A stretch of 64,000 nucleotides of DNA, taken from positions 124,001 through 188,000 of the forward strand of contig NZ_MUNS01000022.1 in NCBI RefSeq assembly GCF_002002705.1. Reading direction: 5' to 3'. Source of the DNA: Polaromonas sp. C04 (GTDB lineage Bacteria; Pseudomonadota; Gammaproteobacteria; Burkholderiales; Burkholderiaceae_C). The position numbers and the translations under genes are program-made. The notes below the pieces were generated by a model. The model was not told where the DNA came from. It searched no databases and was given only the letters and a program-made list of their open reading frames with translations. Below, piece by piece: positions 1-7,068 of this stretch (position 1 is the stretch's first letter; each line of letters starts with the position of its first letter).

Positions 1-845
1 AGCTTCACCGCAAGTCCGATAAACAACCCATACAGATTGGGTTGCGCCTCGAACATGTCGTGATACGCAGTACGCAGAGGCTCCAGCTCCGCGGCCGTCA
101 TTTTTCTGTAGGGTGGATTACACACAACGACGTCGAGCGTCCCGAACATCGCGTTCAGGTCGCTAAGGGAGTTCGCTCGGGACACGTTGAATCGCGGGAG
201 GTACCCGGTGCGCTCGATTTCGGCGTGTAAGGACATCCGCAGAAATTGCTTTGACAGCTCGCAGAGCGCGGCGTCCAGGTCGGTTCCGAACAGATGGGCC
301 TCCACATGCGCCAGCACTTCCCTTTCGGTGAAGCCCCGCGCCTGCAGCGCTGCATTCATCCGGAGCGCTATAGGCGCGAGAAAGGCCGCACCGCCGCACG
401 CTGGGTCCATAAAGGACTGCGTGCCGAAGTCGACACCTTGGTCGGCCAAGTCCTCAAGCAACCCCCGCGTGATGGACACGGGGGTGAAGAACATCGCCAA
501 CTCCTTGCGGTAACTGTCATCTGAAAGCATTGCGTAGGCCGAACTCAGCCAATAAGACGCTTCCAGAAAGTCCAGTGCGCGCAAGGTCTGGACGAAGACT
601 TGGAGCGGCGCTTTTTTCGCAAGCCTTTTGGAGAATTTTAGGCCCGGTGCTGGCAGCGCAGGGTAGTCCCGGCCACACCACTCTGCCAAAGCCGTACCCA
701 CGACAGCCTCCGGGCCCACCCCGGATGAGCGAGCCGCGTCCCCGAGCCTACGAATCTGACGAGACATCCTCGTCCTCAGGCCGATGCCGTTCTCGCGTGG
801 TGGCCGGACGTTCACTGGCGTGTGTGCCGCGGCCGCTGTGCTCAT
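1..845 (-). CDS. N6-adenine DNA methyltransferase, C-terminus cut by window edge
   Basis: The minus-strand frame is open from about 845 to the left edge (281 residues seen), so the gene continues outside. It has the marks of an N6-adenine methyltransferase: RKELAMFFTP ahead of motif I, the SAM-binding motif I DPACGGAAFL (about residues 138-147), an acidic FGTDLDAALCELS segment (motif II), and the catalytic motif IV NPPY in VVVCNPPYRK (about 243-252). It transfers a methyl group from SAM to adenine in a DNA motif. Without the C-terminal target-recognition part I cannot say whether it is an orphan or part of a restriction or BREX-like system. Start: ATG at 845 has only a distant GAGG; a TTG at 866, 10 nt after a GGAGG, is the alternative. 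It is the first cargo gene of the tRNA-His island as seen here. Confidence 0.85.
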   Translation of the reverse strand, partial: MSTAAAAHTPVNVRPPRENGIGLRTRMSRQIRRLGDAARSSGVGPEAVVGTALAEWCGRDYPALPAPGLKFSKRLAKKAPLQVFVQTLRALDFLEASYWLSSAYAMLSDDSYRKELAMFFTPVSITRGLLEDLADQGVDFGTQSFMDPACGGAAFLAPIALRMNAALQARGFTEREVLAHVEAHLFGTDLDAALCELSKQFLRMSLHAEIERTGYLPRFNVSRANSLSDLNAMFGTLDVVVCNPPYRKMTAAELEPLRTAYHDMFEAQPNLYGLFIGLAVK

Positions 846-862
846 GAGTTGCAGGAAGTCCC

Positions 863-982
863 TCAATTGCGACTACCCTCCGTCCTCTTTGCAGCTCGTC
901 CTGCCATCGCGACGGCAGGGGCCGGGGTAGGGGCAGAGATATTCGGCTTCTTCGCGTGCTCGCGCACCATGACTTCAAACAT
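863..982 (-). CDS. possible 39-residue ORF upstream of the methyltransferase
   Basis: A short minus-strand ORF begins MFEVMVREHAKKPN and ends at a TGA (865-863) that overlaps the alternative TTG start of the methyltransferase in a TTGA arrangement, which would fit translational coupling. The C-terminal half is Ala/Pro-rich. An 86-codon ORF in another frame (975-1235) ends just before it, so this could be the tail of a frame-shifted gene. I recognise no family. It may not be a real gene. Confidence 0.2.
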   Translation of the reverse strand: MFEVMVREHAKKPNISAPTPAPAVAMAGRAAKRTEGSRN

Positions 983-1363
983 GTTGGTCAGACTGCGGCT
1001 CTCGGCGGTCGCGGACTTCGGGGGTGAACTTCAGCCACGAGGCTGACGTCTCTCGGAGCGGGCGGGGGATGCTGGGTGAGGGTAAAGGCCCTTGACCGGC
1101 AGCCAGATAATTCCGAAGAAAAAGGCCCGCCAAGAAAACCCATTCCAAGTCGCTTCGGTAGCTCCAGTGACCGGATGGAACAGGCTTTCGCCCCTTGTAG
1201 ACATTCGCGCCCTCCCTCTGTTTTGTCGAGCTCATCTTAATACGTTACGACTTGTTTCTGCACAATTGGGTGCCGGCTGTGACGGACACGCAACGTTTTG
1301 GCCTGCTGGTAATTTCCCTAACACCATCCCAACATCTCCATACGTCCGCAAGATTTTCGGGCG
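983..1363. other. stretch without a supported gene
   Basis: About 380 nt between the methyltransferase region and the terminator at 1364. The only sizeable ORF is 975-1235 on the minus strand (86 codons), which has no recognisable motif, a high Pro/Arg/Ser content and no clear ribosome-binding site. I see no tRNA, no repeat and no convincing promoter. Confidence 0.4.
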
Positions 1364-1390
1364 AAAAAGAGCCCACCGTCCGGTGGGCTC
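1364..1390 (-). terminator. Rho-independent terminator after the 1414-1713 gene
   Basis: A perfect 10-bp stem, GAGCCCACCG / CGGTGGGCTC with a TC loop (1369-1390), is followed on the minus strand by TTTTT (1368-1364). It lies 23 nt past the stop codon of the minus-strand gene at 1414 and so closes the two-gene unit 1710-2384 / 1414-1713. Confidence 0.85.
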
Positions 1391-1413
1391 AAGAATCACT
1401 GAAATCACAACAT

Positions 1414-1713
1414 TTACTGCAAAGTGCTGGAACCTGGTGCGACATCCCCTCGCTTGACGCCAATATTCCCTGCCTCGAAAAACGCCCTCAAGAACGTCGG
1501 AATTCCCGTAGGGATTGCGTCCAGCGCGACGACCACAAGTTCGCTGCCTCTCTTGACACCAAGCAGCGGGGCCACCGCATCGACGTAGGTTTCGGCCTCC
1601 TCAATTGAGCCTGCCTCGACTATCAACAGCAGCTGCAGCGTGTCACGGTCGCAGGCTCCGAAAATGCCCTGCTGGAATTTGAACGAATCAGCCTTAGAAG
1701 AGGCGCCGGTCAT
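1414..1713 (-). CDS. unrecognised 99-residue protein, coupled to the upstream paralogue
   Basis: I chose the ATG at 1713 (MTGASSKADSF) because its ATGA overlaps the TGA stop of the upstream gene (1712-1710), a typical translational-coupling junction; the same frame is open further upstream but that part overlaps the neighbour. The protein has a central hydrophobic strand (TLQLLLIVEAGS), a helix (EEAETYVDAVAPLL) and a second strand (ELVVVALDAIPTG), suggesting a small alpha/beta domain, but I recognise no family. It is co-transcribed with 1710-2384 and followed by a strong terminator. It may act with the two paralogous neighbours; that is only context. Confidence 0.55.
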   Translation of the reverse strand: MTGASSKADSFKFQQGIFGACDRDTLQLLLIVEAGSIEEAETYVDAVAPLLGVKRGSELVVVALDAIPTGIPTFLRAFFEAGNIGVKRGDVAPGSSTLQ

Positions 1714-2384
1714 TTTCTTGCCGCATTCCGCATGGCCGTCCTCAGTGTCTCGCCCAAGATGCCTGGCAGCAGCAAAGAGACGCTGACCTGTTCCACGGGT
1801 TGACACCCGTGAAGGCTCGGCACCTGACGAGCGTCGCTCAACGTTGCCGCAATTGCCGGCAGCTCGAACACCGCCTTGCGCTGCTGTTCCTCACTTGCGT
1901 CGGGGCTCATCGCCAGTAACGGGATGAACTCGACAGGCTTCAATGGGCTTCTAAGCAGTGCCGCTTCGTCGCCGTCGTCGTTCCCAAGCAAGAAATACAG
2001 CCGGTCCTTCGCCGTGGCCTGCAGAAACTCACGCACCGAGGGGTCGTAGAGACATAGGACCGAGCGGTGTTGGTGTCCCCCGACTTGATGCGTGACGACG
2101 CCATACCCGAAGCCGTCTGACGAGCGAAATCCGGTTAGACGCGTCGGCAGCTGGTCTGCTCGGGATTCTTGCAAGAGCCTGAACATCTGTGCCGAGACGT
2201 CGCCACAGAGGGTCCAATGTCCGGCAATAAGCTTTCGAACTTGGTCTGGATAGTCCTTCGTTACCTCGGCGACCTCGGTCGGGCGCATAAGACGCGAGAA
2301 ATAGAGCGAGGCGGTCTGGCTGAGCGGGTGCTGGCTGGAAGCGGAATGCTTTTGGGATTTCTGGTTTTTTTGGAGTCTGTTCAT
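1710..2384 (-). CDS. unrecognised protein, paralogue of the adjacent gene at 2635-3264
   Basis: About 224 residues if started at the ATG at 2384 (MNRLQKNQ), which has AAGG 8 nt upstream and gives an N-terminus close in length to the paralogue; the frame is open to a GTG at 2471. It aligns along its whole length with the next gene: MRPTEVAEVTKDYP matches MLNPAEVDVVFRDYP, HQHRSVLCLYDPSV matches RQHRFVLPLFEPKV, and FELPAI...VPSL...VSVSLLLP matches AELPSI...VPSL...VDVSILLP. Conserved features are a G-W pair, the QHR motif and a C-terminal hydrophobic strand. There is no signal peptide or membrane segment. I recognise no known domain. It sits in a defence-like island; the function is unknown. Confidence 0.65.
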   Translation of the reverse strand: MNRLQKNQKSQKHSASSQHPLSQTASLYFSRLMRPTEVAEVTKDYPDQVRKLIAGHWTLCGDVSAQMFRLLQESRADQLPTRLTGFRSSDGFGYGVVTHQVGGHQHRSVLCLYDPSVREFLQATAKDRLYFLLGNDDGDEAALLRSPLKPVEFIPLLAMSPDASEEQQRKAVFELPAIAATLSDARQVPSLHGCQPVEQVSVSLLLPGILGETLRTAMRNAARK

Positions 2385-2518
2385 GTAGATGGCCTTATGC
2401 GCGCCGAAATAGGCGCCCTTGGTATAGGCACCTGCGCGCGGGCGATTTGCATCGAAGGAATTAAAGGCCACGGCGACGGGGTCGAGTCACATGCGGGCGC
2501 TGACTTCGCAGCAGAACC

Positions 2519-2551
2519 AAAAAAAAGAGGAGCCCGCACAGGGCGGGCTCC
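2519..2551 (-). terminator. Rho-independent terminator after the 2635-3264 gene
   Basis: A 9-bp stem GGAGCCCGC / GCGGGCTCC (2529-2551, 5-nt loop) is followed on the minus strand by TCTTTTTTTT (to 2519). It lies about 85 nt beyond the stop of the 2635 gene and separates it from its paralogue, so the two tandem paralogues appear to be transcribed independently. Confidence 0.85.
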
Positions 2552-2634
2552 GGAAGCAATTAATTTGTAAACGTCAAACCACAGCGCCGAGGAAGCCCCA
2601 TTTGACAAGCGGCGCTGAAGGTTGCCGCCAGGGG

Positions 2635-3264
2635 TCAGACGGTCGCCATCTCAGCCTGTGGCAACAAAATCGAGACGTCAACGTCGCTGACCTCGGCAGC
2701 ATTCAGACTTGGCACTAAGTCCAGGGTCAGCGCCTCCAAGACGATTGACGGCAATTCCGCAATGAAATCCGACCGCTTCTGAACGTCAATCTGCCGGCAC
2801 ATGGTCCGGGCGGGAAGGAGGCATTCTGGAGGCAGAGGGCAGTCATACAGCATCCCCTCAGTGGGCTCACCGGCGCACTCAAGATAAATATTGAGCGCCC
2901 CTTGGGTGGCGGCCGCCAACACCTCCATCACTTTCGGCTCGAACAGCGGAAGGACAAACCGATGCTGACGTGCGCCAAGTTGGCAGCTGAGGAGTGCCAC
3001 CACCGCGCCGGATGGAGTGGGAAAGACGGTCATGTCGGCCTTGATGTCAGTGCCAGCGTTCGCTTTGAATGCCGAATAGGTTGCGGCGTTGAGCGCTCCG
3101 ATGAGCATCCAGCGACCGCAGACCTCGAGGCGTGCTTCGGCGGGGTAGTCCCTGAAGACAACATCGACTTCGGCTGGGTTTAGCATAACCGCGGTGTGAA
3201 GTCGCGGGTTCTTCTTCATCGATGGCTGGAGAAATGGGAAGGCTGCGAGCCTTGACTTTTTCAT
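2635..3264 (-). CDS. unrecognised protein, paralogue of the gene at 1710-2384
   Basis: 209 residues. The start ATG at 3264 has AGGA 8 nt upstream. The N-terminus is basic (MKKSRLAAF...SMKKNPR), followed by the shared core: MLNPAEVDVVFRDYP, then CGRWMLIGAL, RQHRFVLPLFEPKV, AELPSI and the closing VDVSILLP strand, each with an equivalent in the downstream gene at roughly 30-35 per cent identity by eye. Size and layout suggest a compact soluble alpha/beta protein. No catalytic signature is apparent. The gene has its own terminator (2519-2551). The two copies probably arose by old duplication and may form a heteromer; that is inference. Function unknown. Confidence 0.65.
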   Translation of the reverse strand: MKKSRLAAFPFLQPSMKKNPRLHTAVMLNPAEVDVVFRDYPAEARLEVCGRWMLIGALNAATYSAFKANAGTDIKADMTVFPTPSGAVVALLSCQLGARQHRFVLPLFEPKVMEVLAAATQGALNIYLECAGEPTEGMLYDCPLPPECLLPARTMCRQIDVQKRSDFIAELPSIVLEALTLDLVPSLNAAEVSDVDVSILLPQAEMATV

Positions 3265-3446
3265 TGGTAGTTCCTGATTCGCGCGGGATGCGCTTCATGT
3301 GTAGAGACCAATGGGAGCGCGTCAGTCATGACGGTTGAGGGCACCCTCGCCGTTGACCGGAGCAGCTTCTAGATAGGCCCGGCCTGATGGCACCAAACGA
3401 CTGCCCCCGTTGGCACCAGCAGGCGGACGGCGCGGTGTTCAGCCGC

Positions 3447-3877
3447 GGGCATCGCTGAGGCACCAGGCAGCGTGCAGGAGGGACAGTTGAATTGATGCCA
3501 CGGTTGCGCGGAAACAGTTGCACACGACCGGGTCGGCGAAGGCGGTGCGAACCGCCGCCGTCCCAGCGCATGCACCCCCTTGGTGGTACGGGAATCGCCC
3601 AGCGATTCCAGGCTGTCGGCCGGGGTCCCCGAGGTCCACCGATGGACAGTTGATGTGGAGCTGGGGGCAAGCCGCGGTAGCACGGCATGCCGGAAAAACA
3701 GTTGCGCAAGCCGTCCCGCGAGAAAACATTCACCCTTGAAGAAACGTTCCGGGACGGCGGCGGTTCGCCCCGGCGTAGCCGGCCGGTAGAACAGTCGCCT
3801 AGATGGACGTCGTGTCGAGAACGTGACTGACACCCGCACTCCTGCGGGTGAGGCAGATGGTGGGGACGGAACAGTTG
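3447..3877. repeat. array of short hairpins and six ACAGTYG motifs
   Basis: The motif ACAGTTG (once ACAGTCG) occurs at 3483, 3514, 3646, 3698, 3791 and 3871, usually preceded by GGA or GGAA. Compact perfect hairpins lie between: GGCGGT/ACCGCC (3541-3556), GGAATCGC/GCGATTCC (3591-3609), GTCCA/TGGAC (3634-3647), CCGGC/GCCGG (3770-3782) and CACCCGCA/TGCGGGTG (3832-3851). The units around 3514 and 3698 are also alike (GGAAACAGTTGCACA and GGAAAAACAGTTGCGCA). No ORF here looks coding. The tract sits directly upstream of a replication-relaxation-like gene, so an iteron-like origin or transfer origin is my first guess and a structured RNA the second. Confidence 0.6.
3547..3768. repeat. 18-bp perfect inverted repeat with nested stem
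   Basis: GCGAACCGCCGCCGTCCC at 3547-3564 is the exact reverse complement of the sequence at 3751-3768, 186 nt apart. Inside, CCGTCCCG at 3711-3718 can also pair with CGGGACGG at 3750-3757, so the right arm has two competing partners, as in a structural switch. Such a long perfect match over this distance is very unlikely by chance. It encloses three of the ACAGTTG motifs. Confidence 0.75.
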
Positions 3878-4075
3878 CCCCCTGCCCTCCAGCTGCCGTG
3901 TAGGCATCCCTTGTTGGTACCAACAGCGGCCCAGTGAAAACGTGGTGTGCTGGCTATTGGCATTGGATAGCGTGGTTTTTTGGAGGTGGCTACACGTGGT
4001 GAATGCGCTGATTGCGACGAGACCGATACGTCGATACAGCGCCCTTGAAAAAACCCACCCACGGAGCCTGCGACC

Positions 4076-5329
4076 ATGAAGAACACAACGAGAGAACCAA
4101 TCACCCTGCCACGGGATGCAGATTCCCGGCTCACGGAGGCACCAGACTTGACTCTCGGTGATGCGTCAGCCGGTGCCGCTGTGGCCGTGACGACAGGCCC
4201 CTCTGGCCCAGAGCCGGATGTCCATGCGACGCAGACGGCAATGACGTGCCGCCCTCGAGCAACGTCGCCATCGGCTCCGCGCAAGGTCGCGCGCGGCTTG
4301 GCAGCGACCATTTCATCAACTCAGCTACAGCACGGAATCTGGCTGCGCACGCTCCTGATGGCCAACCGCTTCAGGGTGATTCGCACGATTGATGTCGCAG
4401 TGTGCTGCTTTCCGGAACGTGGGTTCAAAGCCGCACTGACGGCAGCGCAGCGAGCAATGCGGGGCATGGTCAAGGCGAACCTGCTACGCCGATATCGTAC
4501 TGACCGATTCCAAACAGTTTATGGGCTGACACAAAAAGGAGTGGACTGGCTTGACGAACACGGCCATGACGCCGCGTCGTCGGTGCGCCGAGTCTCCGAC
4601 ATGACAAATCCCGAGCACCGTTTGTGGGCGCAATTTTGGGTGCTGGCGTGCGAAGCTCGGGGCCTCGAGGCCCTCACGGAGCAGGAACTCCTGCAAGCAC
4701 TGAACAAGGACACCAAGGAGGGCCAACCAGCGGTTCAGGGCCTTCTGACAGTCACCACAACGCGTGGAAAGAGGGCCAGCACCCTGCAGCTGCGCCCCGA
4801 TGCAGTGGCGCATGAGCAGAACGGCACAACATGGCTCGAAGTTGACCGTAGCAAGCGGGGGTCTGACCGTGAAGCGTCGTTGGCAGCCCTGGTAAGTTCC
4901 GTCGGGCGAGTTTTGAAGGACGGCAGCGCCCTGCGCCGCGTGGTCATTCTTTGCAAGACCGAACGCATCCGCAAGCGGGCGATTGCAGTGCTGAACGGTC
5001 TGGCCGAGGCCAATAACTCCGAAGTTCTTATCGCCGGCCGGCGCCACTTTCGCGAGCTCGAACCAGGGTCTTACGCTGTTTGGTCAGCGCAGGAGTCCAA
5101 GCTTCGTGACGGTCGCACCAGGCTGGTGGATACCTTGGCCGGTCACGTCATCGTTCAGTTGTTGCCAATATGGCTGCCGAAAGTGCGGATTGATGCCAGC
5201 AACACGCACAGTCTGGCGGGATGGTTTGGGGAGAACTATCTGCCCTACCGGCGTCCTGAATCGCAAGGTCCGTGGGCGATGCCAGTGTCGCCGTTGCTGA
5301 GGCCCCTGAAGGATGTCGGCGCCAAATAG
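4076..5329 (+). CDS. replication-relaxation-family protein
   Basis: 417 residues. ATG at 4076 follows a GGAG about 9 nt upstream. The first 80 or so residues look low-complexity. From about 83 to 165 there is a winged-helix-like domain ending in YGLTQKGVDWLDEHG. The C-terminal half carries LRPDAVAHEQNGTTWLEVDRSKRG, the arrangement of a proline-aspartate, a strand and ExD typical of the replication-relaxation proteins (PF13814 type) that accompany mobile-element replication or transfer genes; the PD...ExD pattern recalls a PD-(D/E)XK nuclease fold, but I would not assert activity. It lies directly downstream of the hairpin array, which fits a replication or mobilisation module of the island. 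No relaxase is visible in the window. Confidence 0.65.
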   Translation: MKNTTREPITLPRDADSRLTEAPDLTLGDASAGAAVAVTTGPSGPEPDVHATQTAMTCRPRATSPSAPRKVARGLAATISSTQLQHGIWLRTLLMANRFRVIRTIDVAVCCFPERGFKAALTAAQRAMRGMVKANLLRRYRTDRFQTVYGLTQKGVDWLDEHGHDAASSVRRVSDMTNPEHRLWAQFWVLACEARGLEALTEQELLQALNKDTKEGQPAVQGLLTVTTTRGKRASTLQLRPDAVAHEQNGTTWLEVDRSKRGSDREASLAALVSSVGRVLKDGSALRRVVILCKTERIRKRAIAVLNGLAEANNSEVLIAGRRHFRELEPGSYAVWSAQESKLRDGRTRLVDTLAGHVIVQLLPIWLPKVRIDASNTHSLAGWFGENYLPYRRPESQGPWAMPVSPLLRPLKDVGAK

Positions 5330-5355
5330 CGTGGGGTCCTGACCACGCTGGTGCG

Positions 5356-5646
5356 CTACGACGTCACCAGCCCGAAAATCAAAATGCCAACGAATAGTGC
5401 GACCAGTCCCCATCCCAGCAGCGCGCCGAAGCCCATGCCGTTGCTAGGTACATCTGACTTGTGCGATGAGAGTTTCTCGCTGTAGCTGATACCCGTGCCG
5501 GGGATACCGACGGTGCCACGGGTTCCACGTTCACTGATATTGATGGTCGCACCGGGCTTGCCAATCGACGTGCTGACGCCCGACTTACTCAGGTTGATGC
5601 GAATACCGGGCAGTATCTTGATGTTCTTGCGAAATCGAAAACCCAT
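5356..5646 (-). CDS. DUF4236 family protein with C-terminal membrane segment
   Basis: 96 residues. The N-terminal half has the DUF4236 pattern: MGFRFRKNIKILPGIRINLS, then SKSGVSTSIGKPGATINIS and GTRGTVGIPGTGISY, a run of short glycine-turn strands. The last 25 residues (GFGALLGWGLVALFVGILIFG) form one transmembrane helix. The family is widespread on mobile elements and has no known biochemical function. It is convergent with the replication-relaxation gene. The ATG at 5646 is the natural start of the family domain. Confidence 0.85.
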   Translation of the reverse strand: MGFRFRKNIKILPGIRINLSKSGVSTSIGKPGATINISERGTRGTVGIPGTGISYSEKLSSHKSDVPSNGMGFGALLGWGLVALFVGILIFGLVTS

Positions 5647-6015
5647 GAGTCAACCCCCTCCAAGACGAGCATGCGGCTATCAGCACAAACGAAACGAAAT
5701 GCTCGGCCCAGCTGGCTCTCCTTTAATGCTCCCCCTGAGAACGCGTCAACAAAACGCCCACGCCAGCATCGCTGGGTCGTCGGCCAGATTCATCAGAGCG
5801 TATCCGGCCCATCGGTAGGCCAGCATCATGGCCTGTTCAATCAAAAATTCAGCGGTCATAGTTTTTGTTCGTCGGGTGGCAGGATTGTCGCAGCCTGTCG
5901 GCTACCTCCCGCACGCCTTGCGCTCCCACTTGTCTTTAGCCTTGCCCTCAGCGGTCTCCCGCCAGTTGCTTCGTCCCGGTGCCGCAGACGCGGCGCTCAA
6001 ATTGCACCGGCCAGA
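5647..6015. other. stretch with at most one tiny ORF
   Basis: About 370 nt between DUF4236 and the ImmA/IrrE gene. The only candidate is a 37-codon minus-strand ORF at 5746-5859 (MTAEFLIEQAMMLAYRWAG...), helical and Met/Ala-rich, without a good ribosome-binding site. Longer plus-strand frames across this stretch are shadows of the minus-strand peptidase. I see no repeat or RNA gene. Confidence 0.35.
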
Positions 6016-6573
6016 TTAGGCGCGACGTTGCCGCGACTGAATCTGGCGAGCCCCGCTCACGTTGCAGCGGTATGTGACCATCTCTGTGCTTATGCCGTAC
6101 TCCATGGCGGCCGCATCCATCGACATGCGCCGCTGCAGGACATGGAGCGCTGCCGGGAGCGGCAAGAGGAGAGTTCCGCCCAAATGCGCGGCCTCGTCCT
6201 CCAGTTCTTTGCTGCGCATGCCCACCGCGCCCGACACGATGTCAGCCAGCGGATGGCGCAGCAGGATGTGCGACGCCTCATGTGCCACATCACTTTGCTG
6301 CCTGGCGGAGGGGTTGTTGTCGTTGTACAGGATAGCCCGGCCAGTGCCGAGCGGGATGCACAGTCCGTGCACCTCCTTCTCGAGCGCTTGGACCTGCTTC
6401 GCAGTGACGCCGAAGTTCTTGGCGGCCTGCACCAACTTGCTGAAGCCAAGCGTTGGCACACCCAGGAAATTCGCGAGCCCAAACGCACACAGACGGCCGT
6501 AAGCGGGGATACCCATCTCCTTGCGCACCTGGACCGCCAGGTCTTCCGCATACGACTTGAAGCCCCGCTGCAT
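6016..6573 (-). CDS. ImmA/IrrE-type metallopeptidase
   Basis: 185 residues. The zinc-binding motif HEASH in SDVAHEASHILLRHP (about residues 98-102) and the downstream Glu-rich helix SKELEDEAAHLGGTLLLP match the ImmA/IrrE peptidase family (PF06114), whose members cleave XRE-type repressors to derepress mobile elements or stress genes. The gene starts 12 nt after the stop of the XRE gene and is in the same orientation, the usual repressor-peptidase pairing. Both face away from the ubiquitin-like operon and share its control region. The likely job is inactivation of the neighbouring repressor on a stress signal; the pairing is seen, the cleavage is inferred from the family. Confidence 0.88.
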   Translation of the reverse strand: MQRGFKSYAEDLAVQVRKEMGIPAYGRLCAFGLANFLGVPTLGFSKLVQAAKNFGVTAKQVQALEKEVHGLCIPLGTGRAILYNDNNPSARQQSDVAHEASHILLRHPLADIVSGAVGMRSKELEDEAAHLGGTLLLPLPAALHVLQRRMSMDAAAMEYGISTEMVTYRCNVSGARQIQSRQRRA

Positions 6574-6585
6574 GTAGGTGTTACC

Positions 6586-6948
6586 TCATTTGGCTTTCAA
6601 CTGCTCGTAGGCCGCTTTGACGAGACCTTCAAGGGCGCTCTTTGCATCGCCGCTTAGGTCCTTTTGTGCCCGCAGCAGCGCGGAAAAATCGGCGACGAAG
6701 TCCAGCTTGCCCGTTTGGTCCGGGGTCTCAACACCTTCGACGTAGTTGGCTGGGTTTAGACCAGACCATGCCGAGAGCGCCGCAAGGCTGGACGCATCCG
6801 GGCGTTTGCCCTGTGCCATACGGGTCAGGGTCGAGGCGCTGACCCCAGTGGACTGGCTCACTTGCTTCCATGTAAGGCGCTTTGCTTCCACCGTGCTTGC
6901 CAAGGCGCTGTAGTACGCCTGGTCGTCAAACCCCTTTGAACCGGCCAT
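6586..6948 (-). CDS. XRE-family transcriptional repressor
   Basis: 120 residues. An N-terminal helix-turn-helix spans about residues 22-60: LTWKQVSQSTGVSASTLTRM followed by AQGKRPDASSLAALSAW. The C-terminal 55 residues are a short acidic/helical tail, possibly the part recognised by the ImmA/IrrE partner. The start has GAGGAG upstream. It is transcribed divergently from the ubiquitin-like operon with 120 nt between them; a palindrome overlapping that operon's -35 box is its most likely operator. I infer that it represses both its own gene pair and the operon. Confidence 0.88.
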   Translation of the reverse strand: MAGSKGFDDQAYYSALASTVEAKRLTWKQVSQSTGVSASTLTRMAQGKRPDASSLAALSAWSGLNPANYVEGVETPDQTGKLDFVADFSALLRAQKDLSGDAKSALEGLVKAAYEQLKAK

Positions 6949-6968
6949 GGACTCTCCTCGTTGTTAAA

Positions 6969-7039
6969 TTGCAAATTAGGAATTGACTTCCTAAAACGGT
7001 ACTGCTAGACTCCCGTCCAGTAGTTGCATTATAGGAATT
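6969..7039 (+). promoter_or_regulatory. promoter and operators of the ubiquitin-like operon
   Basis: A sigma-70 promoter reads TTGACT (6983-6988), 17 nt, TAGACT (7006-7011). A perfect palindrome TTAGGAA-N5-TTCCTAA (6976-6994) overlaps the -35 box. A wider element TTGCAAATTAGGAATT (6969-6984) recurs downstream of the -10 as TTGCATTATAGGAATT (7024-7039), 13 of 16 identical, 55 nt apart. This double-site layout suits an XRE repressor binding over and behind the promoter, possibly by looping. A GGAGG ribosome-binding site follows at 7058-7062, 6 nt before the ATG at 7069. Confidence 0.7.
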
Positions 7040-7068
7040 TACAGCCACTTTAGCAACGGAGGTTAGTA

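Noticed and set aside
3447-3877. CRISPR array or integron attC array
   Set aside because: The ACAGTYG motifs are only 7 nt, spaced irregularly (31 to 132 nt), with no long constant repeat and no cas or integron integrase gene. The GTT-core pairs of attC sites are not consistently present.
3326-3923. Long minus-strand ORFs (up to 193 codons) across the hairpin array
   Set aside because: Two overlapping frames are equally open, both rich in Arg, Pro, Ala and Cys without any domain pattern or ribosome-binding site. The GC-rich palindromes explain the absence of stops.
6573-6586. Classic toxin-antitoxin reading of the XRE and ImmA/IrrE genes
   Set aside because: ImmA/IrrE with HExxH is better explained as a repressor-cleaving peptidase, and the shared control region points to regulation of the divergent operon. 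COG2856-type toxin pairs remain a weaker option.
5671-6657. 328-codon plus-strand ORF
   Set aside because: It runs antisense over the ImmA/IrrE gene, whose HEASH motif and operon context are convincing. The plus-strand product has no domain.
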